A stretch of DNA of 64,000 nt. It comes from Saccharopolyspora erythraea. GTDB taxonomy: Bacteria; Actinomycetota; Actinomycetes; Mycobacteriales; Pseudonocardiaceae. Positions 1-8,205 of the stretch are shown piece by piece. Below the pieces are notes generated by a model that saw only the letters and a list, made by a program, of their open reading frames with translations, was not told where the DNA came from and ran no database searches. How positions within the stretch are numbered: the first letter of the stretch is position 1; each line of letters starts with the position of its first letter. The stretch is taken from assembly GCF_018141105.1 (NCBI RefSeq), contig NZ_CP054839.1, forward strand, positions 1,736,001 to 1,800,000, written 5' to 3'. Position numbers and translations under genes: made by a program.

Positions 1-5
1 CGGTT

Positions 6-506
6 ATGCGGGAATCCGTAGAACTCGATTCGGTCGACTGGCAGATCCTCGAGGAGTTGCAGAACGACGCGACCCTGCCCAACCGCACGCTCGCCGAGCG
101 GGTCGGGCTGGCCGCGTCGAGTTGCCTGCAACGGGTGCGCCGACTGCGGGAACAGGGCGTGATCAGGGGGTCGCACATCGACGTCGACCCGGCGGCCACC
201 GGGCTGGCTCTGGAGGCGATCGTGTCGATCAACGTCCGGCCGCACACCCGCGAGGTCGTCGACCAGTTCCGCAAGTTCGTGCTGGCGCAGCCCGAGACGC
301 GGTCGCTGCTGCACGTCAGCGGGCAGGCCGACTTCCTGCTGCACGTCGCGGTGGCCGACACCGCGCACCTGCAGGGCTTCCTGGTCGACAAGCTGGCGTC
401 GCGCCCGGAGGTCCGGCACTTCACCAGCTCGATCGTGCTGGAGCAGGTGCACACCCGGGCGCTGACGGCGCCCGCGCACCTGCGGCCGAAGCGGCGGCGC
501 AAATAA
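6..506 (+). CDS. Lrp/AsnC-family transcriptional regulator
   Basis: DNA-binding regulator of the Lrp/AsnC (feast/famine) family, which usually senses an amino acid or related small molecule. An N-terminal winged helix covers about residues 7-60 (LDSVDWQILEELQ, then VGLAASSCLQRVRRL as the recognition-helix region). An AsnC/RAM ligand-binding domain follows at about 65-150. At 166 aa it is slightly longer than the usual ~150 because of a basic tail ending KRRRK. The ATG lies at the window edge, so its ribosome binding site and promoter cannot be seen. The next gene is convergent, so nothing nearby shows the target or the ligand. Confidence 0.88.
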   Translation: MRESVELDSVDWQILEELQNDATLPNRTLAERVGLAASSCLQRVRRLREQGVIRGSHIDVDPAATGLALEAIVSINVRPHTREVVDQFRKFVLAQPETRSLLHVSGQADFLLHVAVADTAHLQGFLVDKLASRPEVRHFTSSIVLEQVHTRALTAPAHLRPKRRRK

Positions 507-520
507 ACGCACGAAGGCCC

Positions 521-541
521 CCACCCGGTCGGGCCGGGTGG
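521..541. terminator. Bidirectional terminator-like hairpin
   Basis: Perfect 8-bp stem CCACCCGG/CCGGGTGG (521-528 with 534-541) and a 5-nt loop. It lies between the convergent AsnC and fucosidase genes. There is no U-tract, which is common for actinobacterial terminators. Confidence 0.6.
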
Positions 542-560
542 AGGTCCGTCGTGCCGGGGG

Positions 561-2372
561 TCAGCCCGGCGGGAAGAGCTGTCCGGCCGGGATGATCCGC
601 TGCGAGGTGTTCGGGCTCGACCACAGCAGCTTCATCGCCGCCTCACCACCTCGTTCGGTCTGCTCCAGCCGGATGGCGTGGCGTCTGCCCGCCTCCAACC
701 GCACCTTCGCCGAGTCCACCGCACCTTCGTGCGGGGTGGTGCCGTCGATGACGAGCCGGTCGTCGATCCACAGCCGGACGGTGTCGTCGGAAACCGTCGT
801 GATCTCGTAGTCCTCGCTGAAGCGCGGCTCCACCGTCCCGGTCCAGCGCGCCGAGAAGCCCTCGGACGGGACTGCCGCATCCGGCGAGCCGGAGTACTTC
901 CAGTTGTAGTCGACCCCGGGATCGGTCCTGGTCACGACCGGCTCTCCGGCGAAGTCCGGGTTGTCCCAGAACCGCGCGGTCAGCCCGGTGCCGCGCGGCT
1001 CCGGCGTCGGCTGCCGCGGACGGATGTCGAGCTCCACCACGGTCGCGGCGTCACCGACCGGGTCGCCGGACGGCGTGATCCGCACGGTGTCGCCGTCGCG
1101 CACCGCGTCGACGCGCTGGTCGCTGCCGAGCACGCGCGCACCGGTAACCTCGAACGGCGCGGTCGCCTTGAGCTCCAGCGAGTTCCCGGCCCCCGGCCAC
1201 TGGAACACCGACGCGTGCAGCTCGTCCCCGGTGCGGCTGACCGCTCCCCACGCGGGTTCGGCCACCACGCCCGGCACGCCCGCTCCGCGCACCGCGGAAC
1301 CGTTGGTGCGCAACCACTCCCCGACCTGGCGCAGCCGGTCGACCGACTCCGGCGGCACCCGTCCCGCGCTGTCCGGACCGACGTTGAGCAGGTAGTTGCC
1401 GCCGCGCCCCGCGATGGCGGCGAGGTTGCGGGTCAGGTCCGCGGGCGACTTCCAGTTCTGGTCGTAGCGCGCGAAACCCCAGTGGTCGTTGAGCGTCATG
1501 CACGACTCCCAGAGCTGCCCGCGCACCTCCTCGGCCGGGATCTCCTGCTCCGGCGTACCGGTGTCGCCGTCGGTCACCCGCCGCTTGCCGACCCGGTTGT
1601 TGATGACGATGTCGGGATCGAGGCCACGGACGAACGCCTCGAGCTCCTCGCCGTCGCGCGCGGTCCACGGGTTGAACGGGTTGTCGGTGTCCCACTCGCC
1701 GTCGAACCACAGCACGGCCGGGTGGTAGTTCTCCACCAGCTCCCGGAGCTGGGCGAACATCCGCTGCTTGTAGCGGGGGAAGGTCGCCGGGTCGTGCGCG
1801 TCGGGGTCGTGCCAGTCCCAGATCGAGTAGTAGAAGCCGAGCTTGACGCCCTCCCGCTCGGTGGCATCCTCGAGCTCGGCCAGGATGTCGCGCTCGGGGT
1901 CGAAGGCGGAGTGGTCGCGCAGGTTGTAGTCGTTGACCTCGGTCGGCCACATCGCATAGCCCTCGTGGTGCTTGGCTGTCATCACCACGTACTGCTGGCC
2001 GGCCGCTTTCGCCGTCGCCGCAATGGCATCGGCGTCGAACTCGGCGGGGTTGAACTTCGCGGCGATGCGCTCGTACTCGTCCTTCGGGATCGCGCACTCG
2101 CGCTGGATCCACTCGGCGTTGCGGCAGACCGTCCCGTCGGGCCGGGTGTACTCGCCTTCGAGCTGGGAGTACGCGCCATGGTGGATGAACATGCCGAACC
2201 GGGCGTCGCGCCACCACTGGGTGCGCGCCGAGGTGAAGACGTCGTCGACGGCGAAGTTCGTGCCAGGGCCGGGTGGCGCGGTCTCGGCTTGGGCGGGGAC
2301 GCCCGCGGTGAGGGCGACGGTGCCGCCGACGGCGAGCAGTAATCGCCAGAGGCGGCGTGCTGCGATGGCCAT
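561..2372 (-). CDS. Secreted alpha-L-fucosidase (GH29) with C-terminal PA14 domain
   Basis: Exported glycoside hydrolase of family GH29, predicted to release alpha-L-fucose from glycans. A Sec signal peptide covers about residues 1-29 (RRLWRLLLAVGG, ending near AQA). The catalytic TIM barrel covers about 35-370, with the family's LWFDGEWD segment carrying the nucleophile Asp. A beta-rich region follows, then a PA14 domain at about 465-600 (TGLTARFWDN; ARWTGTVEP; DDTVRLWIDDRLVIDG) that probably binds carbohydrate. The ATG is preceded by GGAGGACCA, an excellent ribosome binding site. At 603 aa it is longer than single-domain GH29 enzymes because of the PA14 domain. It stands alone, and its upstream region holds small palindromes that could be operators. 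Confidence 0.9.
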   Translation of the reverse strand: MAIAARRLWRLLLAVGGTVALTAGVPAQAETAPPGPGTNFAVDDVFTSARTQWWRDARFGMFIHHGAYSQLEGEYTRPDGTVCRNAEWIQRECAIPKDEYERIAAKFNPAEFDADAIAATAKAAGQQYVVMTAKHHEGYAMWPTEVNDYNLRDHSAFDPERDILAELEDATEREGVKLGFYYSIWDWHDPDAHDPATFPRYKQRMFAQLRELVENYHPAVLWFDGEWDTDNPFNPWTARDGEELEAFVRGLDPDIVINNRVGKRRVTDGDTGTPEQEIPAEEVRGQLWESCMTLNDHWGFARYDQNWKSPADLTRNLAAIAGRGGNYLLNVGPDSAGRVPPESVDRLRQVGEWLRTNGSAVRGAGVPGVVAEPAWGAVSRTGDELHASVFQWPGAGNSLELKATAPFEVTGARVLGSDQRVDAVRDGDTVRITPSGDPVGDAATVVELDIRPRQPTPEPRGTGLTARFWDNPDFAGEPVVTRTDPGVDYNWKYSGSPDAAVPSEGFSARWTGTVEPRFSEDYEITTVSDDTVRLWIDDRLVIDGTTPHEGAVDSAKVRLEAGRRHAIRLEQTERGGEAAMKLLWSSPNTSQRIIPAGQLFPPG

Positions 2373-2840
2373 TGGTCCTCCGTTGGACAGCGGACGAAGT
2401 CGAGTCGTGCTGCTTGGCCAAGCGGAGCGAGCGTAGGAAACATCAGATGTCGAGACCAGCTCGTGGCGCGATATCGCCCTTCTTATCGCTTGAATGGGCC
2501 AATAGATCGGATGTATCGGCCGATGACCCGCGGAGGTTCAGAAATCCCAGACGGCCGAAGGAGAACCGCACCGCCGGTACTGACTGGCCCTGGGGATGGG
2601 GACGACCGGTACGGCCGCCCCGCCGGGGAGTTCAAGGTCAACGGCGAGACGGTGCTGACCAACGCCGAAACCAACAAGTGCCGAGGTAGCTACCTTCCGT
2701 ATCTAACCCAGTACGTTGTGTAGTTGTCGTTGTAGGGTTCGTTCGCCGTGGCTCGAGCGTGCCCCGTCCTCGCATCGTGGGCGGACCCTTCACCCGCGCC
2801 CCGGTGCCGACCATTCCTCCATCGAAAAGGCGGTTACCCC
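2373..2840. promoter_or_regulatory. Divergent intergenic region between the fucosidase and nicotinamidase genes
   Basis: This 468-bp stretch holds no convincing gene. It contains a perfect 12-bp palindrome GCTTGGCCAAGC (2412-2423), 40 bp upstream of the fucosidase start, and a 10-bp palindrome ATCGGCCGAT (2515-2524) in a locally AT-richer patch (about 2470-2520). These are plausible operator sites for carbohydrate-responsive control of the fucosidase, but that role is inferred from position only. Confidence 0.35.
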
Positions 2841-3431
2841 TTGAACCGAGCTTTGATCATCATCGACGTGCAGATCGACTTCTGTGAGGGCGGCAGCGTT
2901 CCCGTGTCCGGCGGCGCGGACGTGGCTGCTGCCATCGCCGACTTCGTGAACCGGCAGACGGACTACAGCTTCGTCGTCGCCACGCGCGACCACCACGTCG
3001 ACCCGGGCGGTCACTTCTCGGAGCGCCCGGACTACGTGCACTCCTGGCCTTCCCACTGCGTACAGGGGAGCGAAGGCGGCGAGTTCCACCCGAACTTCGA
3101 GCCCGTCGTCGCATCGGGTGCCGTTGACGAGGTCTTCTACAAGGGCCACCACGCAGCCGCCTACAGCGGGTTCCTCGGCATCAACGAGGCCGGGAGCTCA
3201 CTGGCCGACTGGCTGCGCGAGCACGACGTCGGCCAGGTGGACGTCGTCGGCATCGCCACCGACCACTGCGTGCGGGCCACGGCCCTGGACGCGGTCCGCG
3301 AGGGCTTCGCGACGCAGGTCCTGCTCGACCTGACCGCGGCCGTCGCCGGGAAGACCACCGACGCGGCCTTGGAGGACCTGCGCAAGGCGGGCGTGAAGCT
3401 CACCGGCAGCCCGGTGCTCGTGGACGACTGA
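2841..3431 (+). CDS. pncA: Nicotinamidase/pyrazinamidase
   Basis: Cytoplasmic amidohydrolase of the isochorismatase-like fold that converts nicotinamide to nicotinate in NAD salvage. The strand ALIIIDVQIDFCEGG carries the catalytic Asp, the metal-binding region reads ATRDHHVDPGGHF, the catalytic Lys is in FYKGHH, and the nucleophile Cys is in ATDHCVRATA. The TTG at 2841 is chosen as start because the family begins immediately before RALIIIDVQ, and AAAAGGCGG stands 7-8 nt upstream. A longer frame back to 2748 adds residues with no family resemblance. The product is 196 aa, a normal length. Confidence 0.9.
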   Translation: MNRALIIIDVQIDFCEGGSVPVSGGADVAAAIADFVNRQTDYSFVVATRDHHVDPGGHFSERPDYVHSWPSHCVQGSEGGEFHPNFEPVVASGAVDEVFYKGHHAAAYSGFLGINEAGSSLADWLREHDVGQVDVVGIATDHCVRATALDAVREGFATQVLLDLTAAVAGKTTDAALEDLRKAGVKLTGSPVLVDD

Positions 3432-3433
3432 GC

Positions 3434-3655
3434 AGCCGTCAGGTCGTCACGGGCATCATCACCAGGCTCGCCGAAGGCGGGGGCGTCCGCGCTGAGGTCA
3501 AGGCGAAGTTCCGCCGCCAACGGGTCCGCGACGACCTCGACACCGCCGCCTTCGGACTCCATCGGTGGTGGACCGACGACGCCGGCGACTTCGGCGTGTC
3601 ACTGGCGGTCGCGCGCTGCCCCCTGGCGGAGGGAGGCCACCACAATGCCGGGTGA
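3434..3655 (+). pseudogene. Coding-like fragment without a start codon, unidentified
   Basis: Directly after pncA, one plus-strand frame shows the strong G/C third-position bias of real genes for about 74 codons and then stops at TGA. It includes the segments RQVVTGIITRLAEGG and FGLHRWWTDDAGDFGVS. No ATG, GTG or TTG near its beginning is in frame, and the upstream continuation overlaps pncA in a different frame. It may be the 3' remnant of a deleted gene or an unannotated coding stretch with a lost start. The family was not recognised. Confidence 0.3.
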
Positions 3656-3731
3656 CTCCGGTGGTGGATTCGGCGCTGCACCCGATCATGGAGACGAATT
3701 ACCCGCTCTACCAAAGGAAAGGTCGCCAAAG

Positions 3732-4052
3732 ATGCGTCTCCGTGCAACTGTCCCTGCCGTCACCACCGCACTGCTGCTCACCCTCGCCGGTTCCGCCGCC
3801 GCGGCGCAGGGCGACTTCCTCTACCGGTCCGACGACAGCAACCACACGCTTGCCGACCCGAGGGGCGGAGACTGCGTCCGGCTGCCGCTGCCCGACCCGA
3901 GCAGTCCGGCGCACCACGTGGACAACCAGACCGACAGCACGGCCGTGGTGTACCTGGACGACGACTGCGCCTCCGACACCTATTACGTGCTTCCGCCGCA
4001 CACCAAGGCGCCCGCGCGGGTGCTCGTCCGGTCGGTGGTCTTCGCGAACTGA
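3732..4052 (+). CDS. Small secreted protein of unknown function
   Basis: A 106-aa exported protein. Residues 1-24 form a Sec signal peptide (MRLRATVPAVTTALLLTLAG, with a likely cleavage after AAA). The mature part is acidic and polar, with two cysteines (one in GGDCVRLP, one in DDDCASD) that could form one disulfide. The start at 3732 is supported by AAAGGAAAGG 10-18 nt upstream. No enzyme motif was recognised. It resembles the many small cysteine-bridged secreted proteins of actinomycetes, and no function can be assigned. Confidence 0.72.
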   Translation: MRLRATVPAVTTALLLTLAGSAAAAQGDFLYRSDDSNHTLADPRGGDCVRLPLPDPSSPAHHVDNQTDSTAVVYLDDDCASDTYYVLPPHTKAPARVLVRSVVFAN

Positions 4053-4063
4053 CCGAACCCCCT

Positions 4064-4095
4064 CGCGCCCGCCCGGCCGATGCCAGGCGGGCGCG
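4064..4095. terminator. Terminator hairpin after the small secreted gene
   Basis: A 10-bp perfect stem CGCGCCCGCC/GGCGGGCGCG (4064-4073 with 4086-4095) and a 12-nt loop, 12 bp after the stop codon. Confidence 0.65.
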
Positions 4096-4161
4096 TCGGC
4101 CTGGTCCCGGCCGCAGCAGGAAACCCGAGATCGGCGCTGGACCGGCCACGACAGCAGGAAA

Positions 4162-4190
4162 CCCCGCCGGACCGGGAAGGTCGGGCGGGG
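4162..4190. terminator. Terminator hairpin after tesB
   Basis: Two-part stem: CCCCGCC/GGCGGGG (4162-4168 with 4184-4190), a single mismatch, then GACC/GGTC around a GGGAA loop. Read on the minus strand it is followed by TTTCC, so it suits the end of tesB. It can also act for the convergent gene. Confidence 0.65.
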
Positions 4191-4219
4191 CTTCGCCGGC
4201 GTCGTCGGCTCGCGCGGCG

Positions 4220-5155
4220 TCACTGGTTGACGCGCAGCAGGCCTTCCTGCACCACGGTCGCGACGAGGCGGCCGTCGCGGGAGAAGAAGCGCCCGGTCGC
4301 CAGGCCGCGAGCGCCGGAGGCGCTCGGCGACGCGCAGTCGTAGAGCAGCCACTCGTCGGCGCGGAACCGCCGGTGGAACCACATCGCGTGGTCCAGGCTC
4401 GCGCCGGAAACCTTGTCCAGACCCCAGTACACGCCGTGCCGGGCGAGGACGGCGTCCAGCAGCGTCAGGTCGGAGGCGAAGGCGACCATGCAGACGTGCA
4501 GCAGCGGGTCGTCGGGCAGCGAGCCGTCGGCCTTCATCCACACCTGGCTGCGCGCCTGGCGGTCGTCGCTGTCGCGGCGCTCCCACGGCGGGTCGGTGAC
4601 GTAGCGGACGTCGATCGGGCGGGGCTGCGCCCGCCCCAGCTTCTTGAGCATCTCCCCCGCGAGCTCGCCGTAGCTCGGCAGCGTCTCGGGGTCGGGCACC
4701 TCGGGCATCGGCTCCTGGTGGTCGATGCCGTCCTCCTCCAGCTGGAAGGAGGCGGAGAGCGAGAAGATCGCCTTGCCACGCTGCACGGCGACCACTCGAC
4801 GGGTTGTGAACGACCGGCCGTCCCGGGTGCGGTCCACCTCGTAGACGATCGGGATGCTCGGGTCCCCGGGCCGGATGAAGTACGCGTGCAGCGAGTGCAC
4901 CGACCGGTCCTCCGGCACCGTGCGGCCCGCGGCGACCAGCGCCTGGCCCGCGACCTGGCCTCCGAAGACCCGCACCGGGGACTCCGCGGGGCTGACACCG
5001 CGGAAGATGTTCTCCTCGATGCGCTCGAGGTCCAGCAGCGCCACCAGGTTGTCCAGCACGGGCTGGCCGTGCGGCACGCCGTGGTCCAGCGGAACTGAGC
5101 CGTCGATGCGGCTGCCCGCCGGGTCGGCGGCGGCAGCTCTGGCCGCTTCGGTCAC
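4220..5155 (-). CDS. tesB: Acyl-CoA thioesterase II (TesB family)
   Basis: Double-hotdog thioesterase that hydrolyses acyl-CoA to free acid and CoA. The first hotdog has the family's FRGVSP and VFGGQVAGQALVAA segments, followed by LHAYFIRPGDPSIPI. The second carries VCMVAFASDLTLLD and LDHAMWFHR, which includes the catalytic Asp region and the conserved HAMWFH. The start is the GTG at 5155 (VTEAARA), preceded by GAGGAG 8 nt upstream. The open frame continues further upstream without family similarity. The 311-aa product is slightly longer than E. coli TesB. It lies 88 bp downstream of pyk on the same strand, a neighbour relation also known in mycobacteria, so co-transcription is likely. Confidence 0.93.
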   Translation of the reverse strand: MTEAARAAAADPAGSRIDGSVPLDHGVPHGQPVLDNLVALLDLERIEENIFRGVSPAESPVRVFGGQVAGQALVAAGRTVPEDRSVHSLHAYFIRPGDPSIPIVYEVDRTRDGRSFTTRRVVAVQRGKAIFSLSASFQLEEDGIDHQEPMPEVPDPETLPSYGELAGEMLKKLGRAQPRPIDVRYVTDPPWERRDSDDRQARSQVWMKADGSLPDDPLLHVCMVAFASDLTLLDAVLARHGVYWGLDKVSGASLDHAMWFHRRFRADEWLLYDCASPSASGARGLATGRFFSRDGRLVATVVQEGLLRVNQ

Positions 5156-5243
5156 TGCGGACTCCTCGGGTCGCGCGCCGCGGTGGCCGGTTTTCCGGGC
5201 CGGGGCCGGAAAACTGCCACCTGCGGCACTGGCCCGGCCAGGA

Positions 5244-6665
5244 TCAGACGTGGTCTTCCTCGCCCAGCCGGTGCACACGGATCAGGTTGGTCGACCCGAC
5301 GGTGCCCGGAGGCGAACCCGCGACGATGACGACCATGTCGCCCCGCTGGGAGCGTCCCAGCGACAGCATCGCCTGGTCCACCTGCCGTACCATCTGGTCG
5401 GTCGTGTCCACCTTAGGCACGAGGAACGTCTCCGTCCCCCAAGTGAGAGCGAGCTGACTGCGCACCGACTCCTCGGGGGTGAAGGCCAGCAGCGGCAGCC
5501 GGGTGTGCAGCCGCGCCAGCCTGCGCACGGTGTCGCCGGACTGCGTGAACGCCACCAGCGCCTTGGCGTTGAGCCGCTCCCCGATGTCGCGGGCGGCGTA
5601 GGAGATCACGCCGCGCTTGGTGCGCGGGACGTGGCTCAGCGGCGGCGGCGCGGTGGAACCGGCCTCGACCGCCTCGACGATGCGGGCCATGGTCTGCACC
5701 GTCTCCACCGGGTAGCGCCCGACGCTGGTCTCGCCGGAGAGCATCACCGCGTCGGTGCCGTCCAGCACCGCGTTGGCGACGTCGGAGGTCTCGGCCCGGG
5801 TCGGGCGCGAGTTCTGGATCATCGAGTCCAGCATCTGGGTGGCCACGATGACCGGCTTGGCGTTCTCCCTGGCGATGCGGATCGCCTTCTTCTGCACCAG
5901 CGGCACGTGCTCGAGCGGGACCTCGACGCCCAGGTCGCCGCGGGCGACCATGATGCCGTCGAAGGCCAGCACGATGGCCTCGAGGTTGTCGACCGCCTCT
6001 GGCTTCTCCAGCTTGGCGATCACCGGCGCCCGGCGCCCGACCCGGTCCATCACCTGGTGCACCAGGTCGATGTCGGCGGGGCTGCGCACGAACGACAGCG
6101 CGATGAAGTCCACGCCGAGCTGGAGGGCGAACTCCAGGTCCTCGACGTCCTTCTCCGACAGCGCGGGCACCGAGATGTCCATGCCGGGCATGGACAGGCC
6201 CTTGTTGTCCGAGACCGGACCGCCCTCGGTCACCTCGCACACCACGTCGTTGTCCTCGACCGCGGTGACGACCAGGCCGACCTTGCCGTCGTCGACCAGG
6301 AGCCGGTCACCGGCCTTGGCGTCGGAGGCCAGCCCCTTGTAGGTGGTGGACACGCGGTCGTGGGTGCCCTGCACATCGTCGACCGTGATTCGTACGACGT
6401 CGCCGGTGCGCCACTCGACCGGCCCGGCGGCGAACTTGCCGAGTCGGATCTTCGGTCCCTGCAGGTCGCCCAGGACGCCCACGGCGCGGCCGGACTCCTT
6501 GGCCGCGGCACGGACCATGTCGTAGACCCGCTGGTGATCGGTGTGGCTGCCGTGGCTGAAGTTCAGCCGGGCGACGTCCATTCCGCTGCTGACGAGCTCC
6601 GCCATCCGCTCGGGATTGGCAGTGGCGGGGCCCATGGTACAAACGATCTTGGCTCGTCGACTCAC
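5244..6665 (-). CDS. pyk: Pyruvate kinase
   Basis: Glycolytic enzyme that converts phosphoenolpyruvate and ADP to pyruvate and ATP. The N-terminal strand RRAKIVCTMGPA and RLNFSHG are diagnostic. The active-site lysine segment lies in APVIAKLEKPEA, the metal-binding region in GIMVARGDLGVEVP, and TQMLDSMI follows. The B domain is inserted at about 70-165 and the C-terminal regulatory domain covers about 340-473. Translation begins at GTG (6665) with MSRRAK. At 473 aa it is a typical single-polypeptide bacterial enzyme. Only 75 bp separate it from the divergent VanZ-like start at 6741, so its promoter must lie close to or within that gap. Confidence 0.96.
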   Translation of the reverse strand: MSRRAKIVCTMGPATANPERMAELVSSGMDVARLNFSHGSHTDHQRVYDMVRAAAKESGRAVGVLGDLQGPKIRLGKFAAGPVEWRTGDVVRITVDDVQGTHDRVSTTYKGLASDAKAGDRLLVDDGKVGLVVTAVEDNDVVCEVTEGGPVSDNKGLSMPGMDISVPALSEKDVEDLEFALQLGVDFIALSFVRSPADIDLVHQVMDRVGRRAPVIAKLEKPEAVDNLEAIVLAFDGIMVARGDLGVEVPLEHVPLVQKKAIRIARENAKPVIVATQMLDSMIQNSRPTRAETSDVANAVLDGTDAVMLSGETSVGRYPVETVQTMARIVEAVEAGSTAPPPLSHVPRTKRGVISYAARDIGERLNAKALVAFTQSGDTVRRLARLHTRLPLLAFTPEESVRSQLALTWGTETFLVPKVDTTDQMVRQVDQAMLSLGRSQRGDMVVIVAGSPPGTVGSTNLIRVHRLGEEDHV

Positions 6666-6740
6666 GTTGGGTCAGCCTAGTCTGTTGACCGCCGCGTGCA
6701 GTACGCAGCGTCGGCTGCGGAGGCGAATCGGGGAACATCG

Positions 6741-7082
6741 TTGCTGGATCATTACAGAGCGCAGCTCACGAGGCTTCCGTTCGGTCTGGCGGTGGCGGCC
6801 AGTCTGGTCGTCCTGTTCACCCCGGAGTCGGGCGTCCCGGTCGCGCCGCCGGGCACCGACAAGGTCGTGCACCTGCTGCTGTTCGCGGCGCTGGCGATCA
6901 CCGGCCGGATCGCGGGCCTGCGGCGCGCGCTGCTGCCGGGCCTGCTGGCCTACGCGGTGTTGTCCGAGGTCGCGCAGGGCCTGCTGCCGATCGGGCGCAG
7001 CTTCGACCCGATCGACATCGGCTTCGACACCCTGGGCGCGGTGGCCGGGTGGACGGTGGTCGCGGTGCTGCGCCGGGGCTGA
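6741..7082 (+). CDS. VanZ-like membrane protein
   Basis: Small integral membrane protein with a VanZ-like domain. Features are a first hydrophobic segment (LPFGLAVAASLVVLF), the motif DKVVHLLLFAALA with its conserved His, and the C-terminal signature SEVAQGLLPIGR followed by FDPIDIGFDTLGAVAGW. About four membrane segments are predicted in 113 aa. The TTG at 6741 is preferred because GGGGAA stands 5 nt upstream. A GTG at 6696 in the same frame lacks a ribosome binding site. VanZ itself affects teicoplanin resistance, but the role of most family members is unknown and none is claimed here. Confidence 0.82.
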   Translation: MLDHYRAQLTRLPFGLAVAASLVVLFTPESGVPVAPPGTDKVVHLLLFAALAITGRIAGLRRALLPGLLAYAVLSEVAQGLLPIGRSFDPIDIGFDTLGAVAGWTVVAVLRRG

Positions 7083-7095
7083 TTTGCTGGTCGGC

Positions 7096-7716
7096 ATGCA
7101 CCAGACCCGGAGGCCGGGACGGCCGCCGAAGCTGACGAGGGACGCGGTGGTCGCGGCGGCCGAGGAGATCGTCCGGCGCGACGGGGTCGACGCGCTGACG
7201 ATGCGCTCCGTGGCCGTCGCGCTCGGAGCCTCGCCGATGTCGCTGTACCGGCATGTGGGAGGCAAGGACGAGCTGCTGGTCCTGCTGCTCGACCGCGCCG
7301 CCCGGCAGATCGCGGTGCCGGACCTCCCCGCCGATCCGCGGGAGCGGCTGACGGCGCTGTGCACGCTCCTGCACGACGAGCTGGTGCCCCGCCCCTGGGC
7401 GGTGCGGGTGCTCGCGGCGGGCAACCTCGTCGGCCCGTCGGTGCTGTGGCTGATCGAGGACATCACCGCGAGCTTCGCGGCGTGCGGGCTCGATCCCGAC
7501 GCCGCCTACGACGCCTACCGCGTGGTGTGGCGGTTCATCGTGGGCGAGCTGGTGGTGCGGCAGTCGGCGCGGACCGGGCCCGCCCAGTCCCGGCAGGTCC
7601 TCGGCGAGGTCGACGCCGCGCGCTACCCCGCGTTGGCGGCGGTGCGGCACCCGAGGTCGACGGAGACCTTCGGCCCCGGGCTGGAGGCGTTGCTGGACGG
7701 GCTGACCCGCGGGTAG
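7096..7716 (+). CDS. TetR/AcrR-family transcriptional regulator
   Basis: One-component regulator. An N-terminal helix-turn-helix covers about residues 10-55 (RDAVVAAAEEIVRRDG, LTMRSVAVALGASPMSLYRHV), followed by an all-helical ligand-binding domain of the TetR_C type (about 75-200) that would hold an inducer. The ATG at 7096 begins MHQTRRPGRPPK. A TTG at 7084 is an alternative start. The next gene is on the same strand, and a perfect 20-bp palindrome lies between the two. This suggests the regulator represses the downstream SnoaL-like gene and perhaps a distal promoter of its own. Confidence 0.9.
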   Translation: MHQTRRPGRPPKLTRDAVVAAAEEIVRRDGVDALTMRSVAVALGASPMSLYRHVGGKDELLVLLLDRAARQIAVPDLPADPRERLTALCTLLHDELVPRPWAVRVLAAGNLVGPSVLWLIEDITASFAACGLDPDAAYDAYRVVWRFIVGELVVRQSARTGPAQSRQVLGEVDAARYPALAAVRHPRSTETFGPGLEALLDGLTRG

Positions 7717-7720
7717 TACT

Positions 7721-7740
7721 TTTGCGTACACGTACGCAAA
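7721..7740. promoter_or_regulatory. Palindromic TetR-type operator
   Basis: The sequence TTTGCGTACACGTACGCAAA is a perfect 9-bp inverted repeat (TTTGCGTAC/GTACGCAAA) with a 2-bp centre. It starts 4 bp after the tetR stop and ends 18 bp before the ATG of the SnoaL-like gene. Its size, symmetry and position match known TetR-family operators. Overlap with the start of the next gene suggests repression of that promoter, possibly with a very short leader. Confidence 0.7.
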
Positions 7741-7758
7741 CCATGGGGGTGTCGCCGG

Positions 7759-8181
7759 ATGGAACCGACCGCGCACGAGCTGTACCGCCGCTGGCTGCCC
7801 GGGCTGTGGAACGCGCCGCCGGAGGAGATGGCCGGCATCGCGGCCGGGATCTTCACCGCCGACGCCGTCGCGCACTGGGGACCGGGCAGGGACTTCAGCG
7901 GCCCGGCGGTCATCGCCGACAAGGTGCGCGAGGGCGTCGAGATGTTCGACGACGTGGTGGTCGAGCTCGAGCACGGGCCGATCGTCGACGGCGACCTGGT
8001 CGCGGCGCGGTGGACCTTCGCCGGGCGGTTCCGCGGCGGCGTGCCCGGCTTCCCCGGCAAGGCAGGCGCCGAGGTCCGCTACCACGGCATGGACCTGTTG
8101 CGGGTTCGCGACGGCCGCTTCGCCGAGTACTGGCCGATGGGCGACAACCTGACCCTGATGCAGCAGCTCGGCCTGGTCTGA
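7759..8181 (+). CDS. SnoaL-like polyketide-cyclase/NTF2-fold protein
   Basis: A 140-aa cytoplasmic protein of the NTF2-like superfamily, SnoaL/ester-cyclase type. The pattern fits the cone-shaped fold: N-terminal helices (ELYRRWLPGLWN, EEMAGIAAGIF), then AVAHWGPGRDFSGP, VVVELEHGPIVDGDLVAARW, and a C-terminal sheet (GMDLLRVRDGRFAEYW). Some members act in polyketide ring closure and many are enzymes of unknown substrate. No polyketide genes lie nearby, so a detoxification or stress-related role under the adjacent TetR regulator is more likely than antibiotic assembly. This is inferred from context only. Confidence 0.8.
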   Translation: MEPTAHELYRRWLPGLWNAPPEEMAGIAAGIFTADAVAHWGPGRDFSGPAVIADKVREGVEMFDDVVVELEHGPIVDGDLVAARWTFAGRFRGGVPGFPGKAGAEVRYHGMDLLRVRDGRFAEYWPMGDNLTLMQQLGLV

Positions 8182-8205
8182 GGCCGACGCGGCTGGCGTG
8201 CTGGG

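Noticed and set aside
2463-2723. Short plus-strand frame upstream of pncA
   Set aside because: No ribosome binding site, no coding-type third-position bias and no recognisable features.
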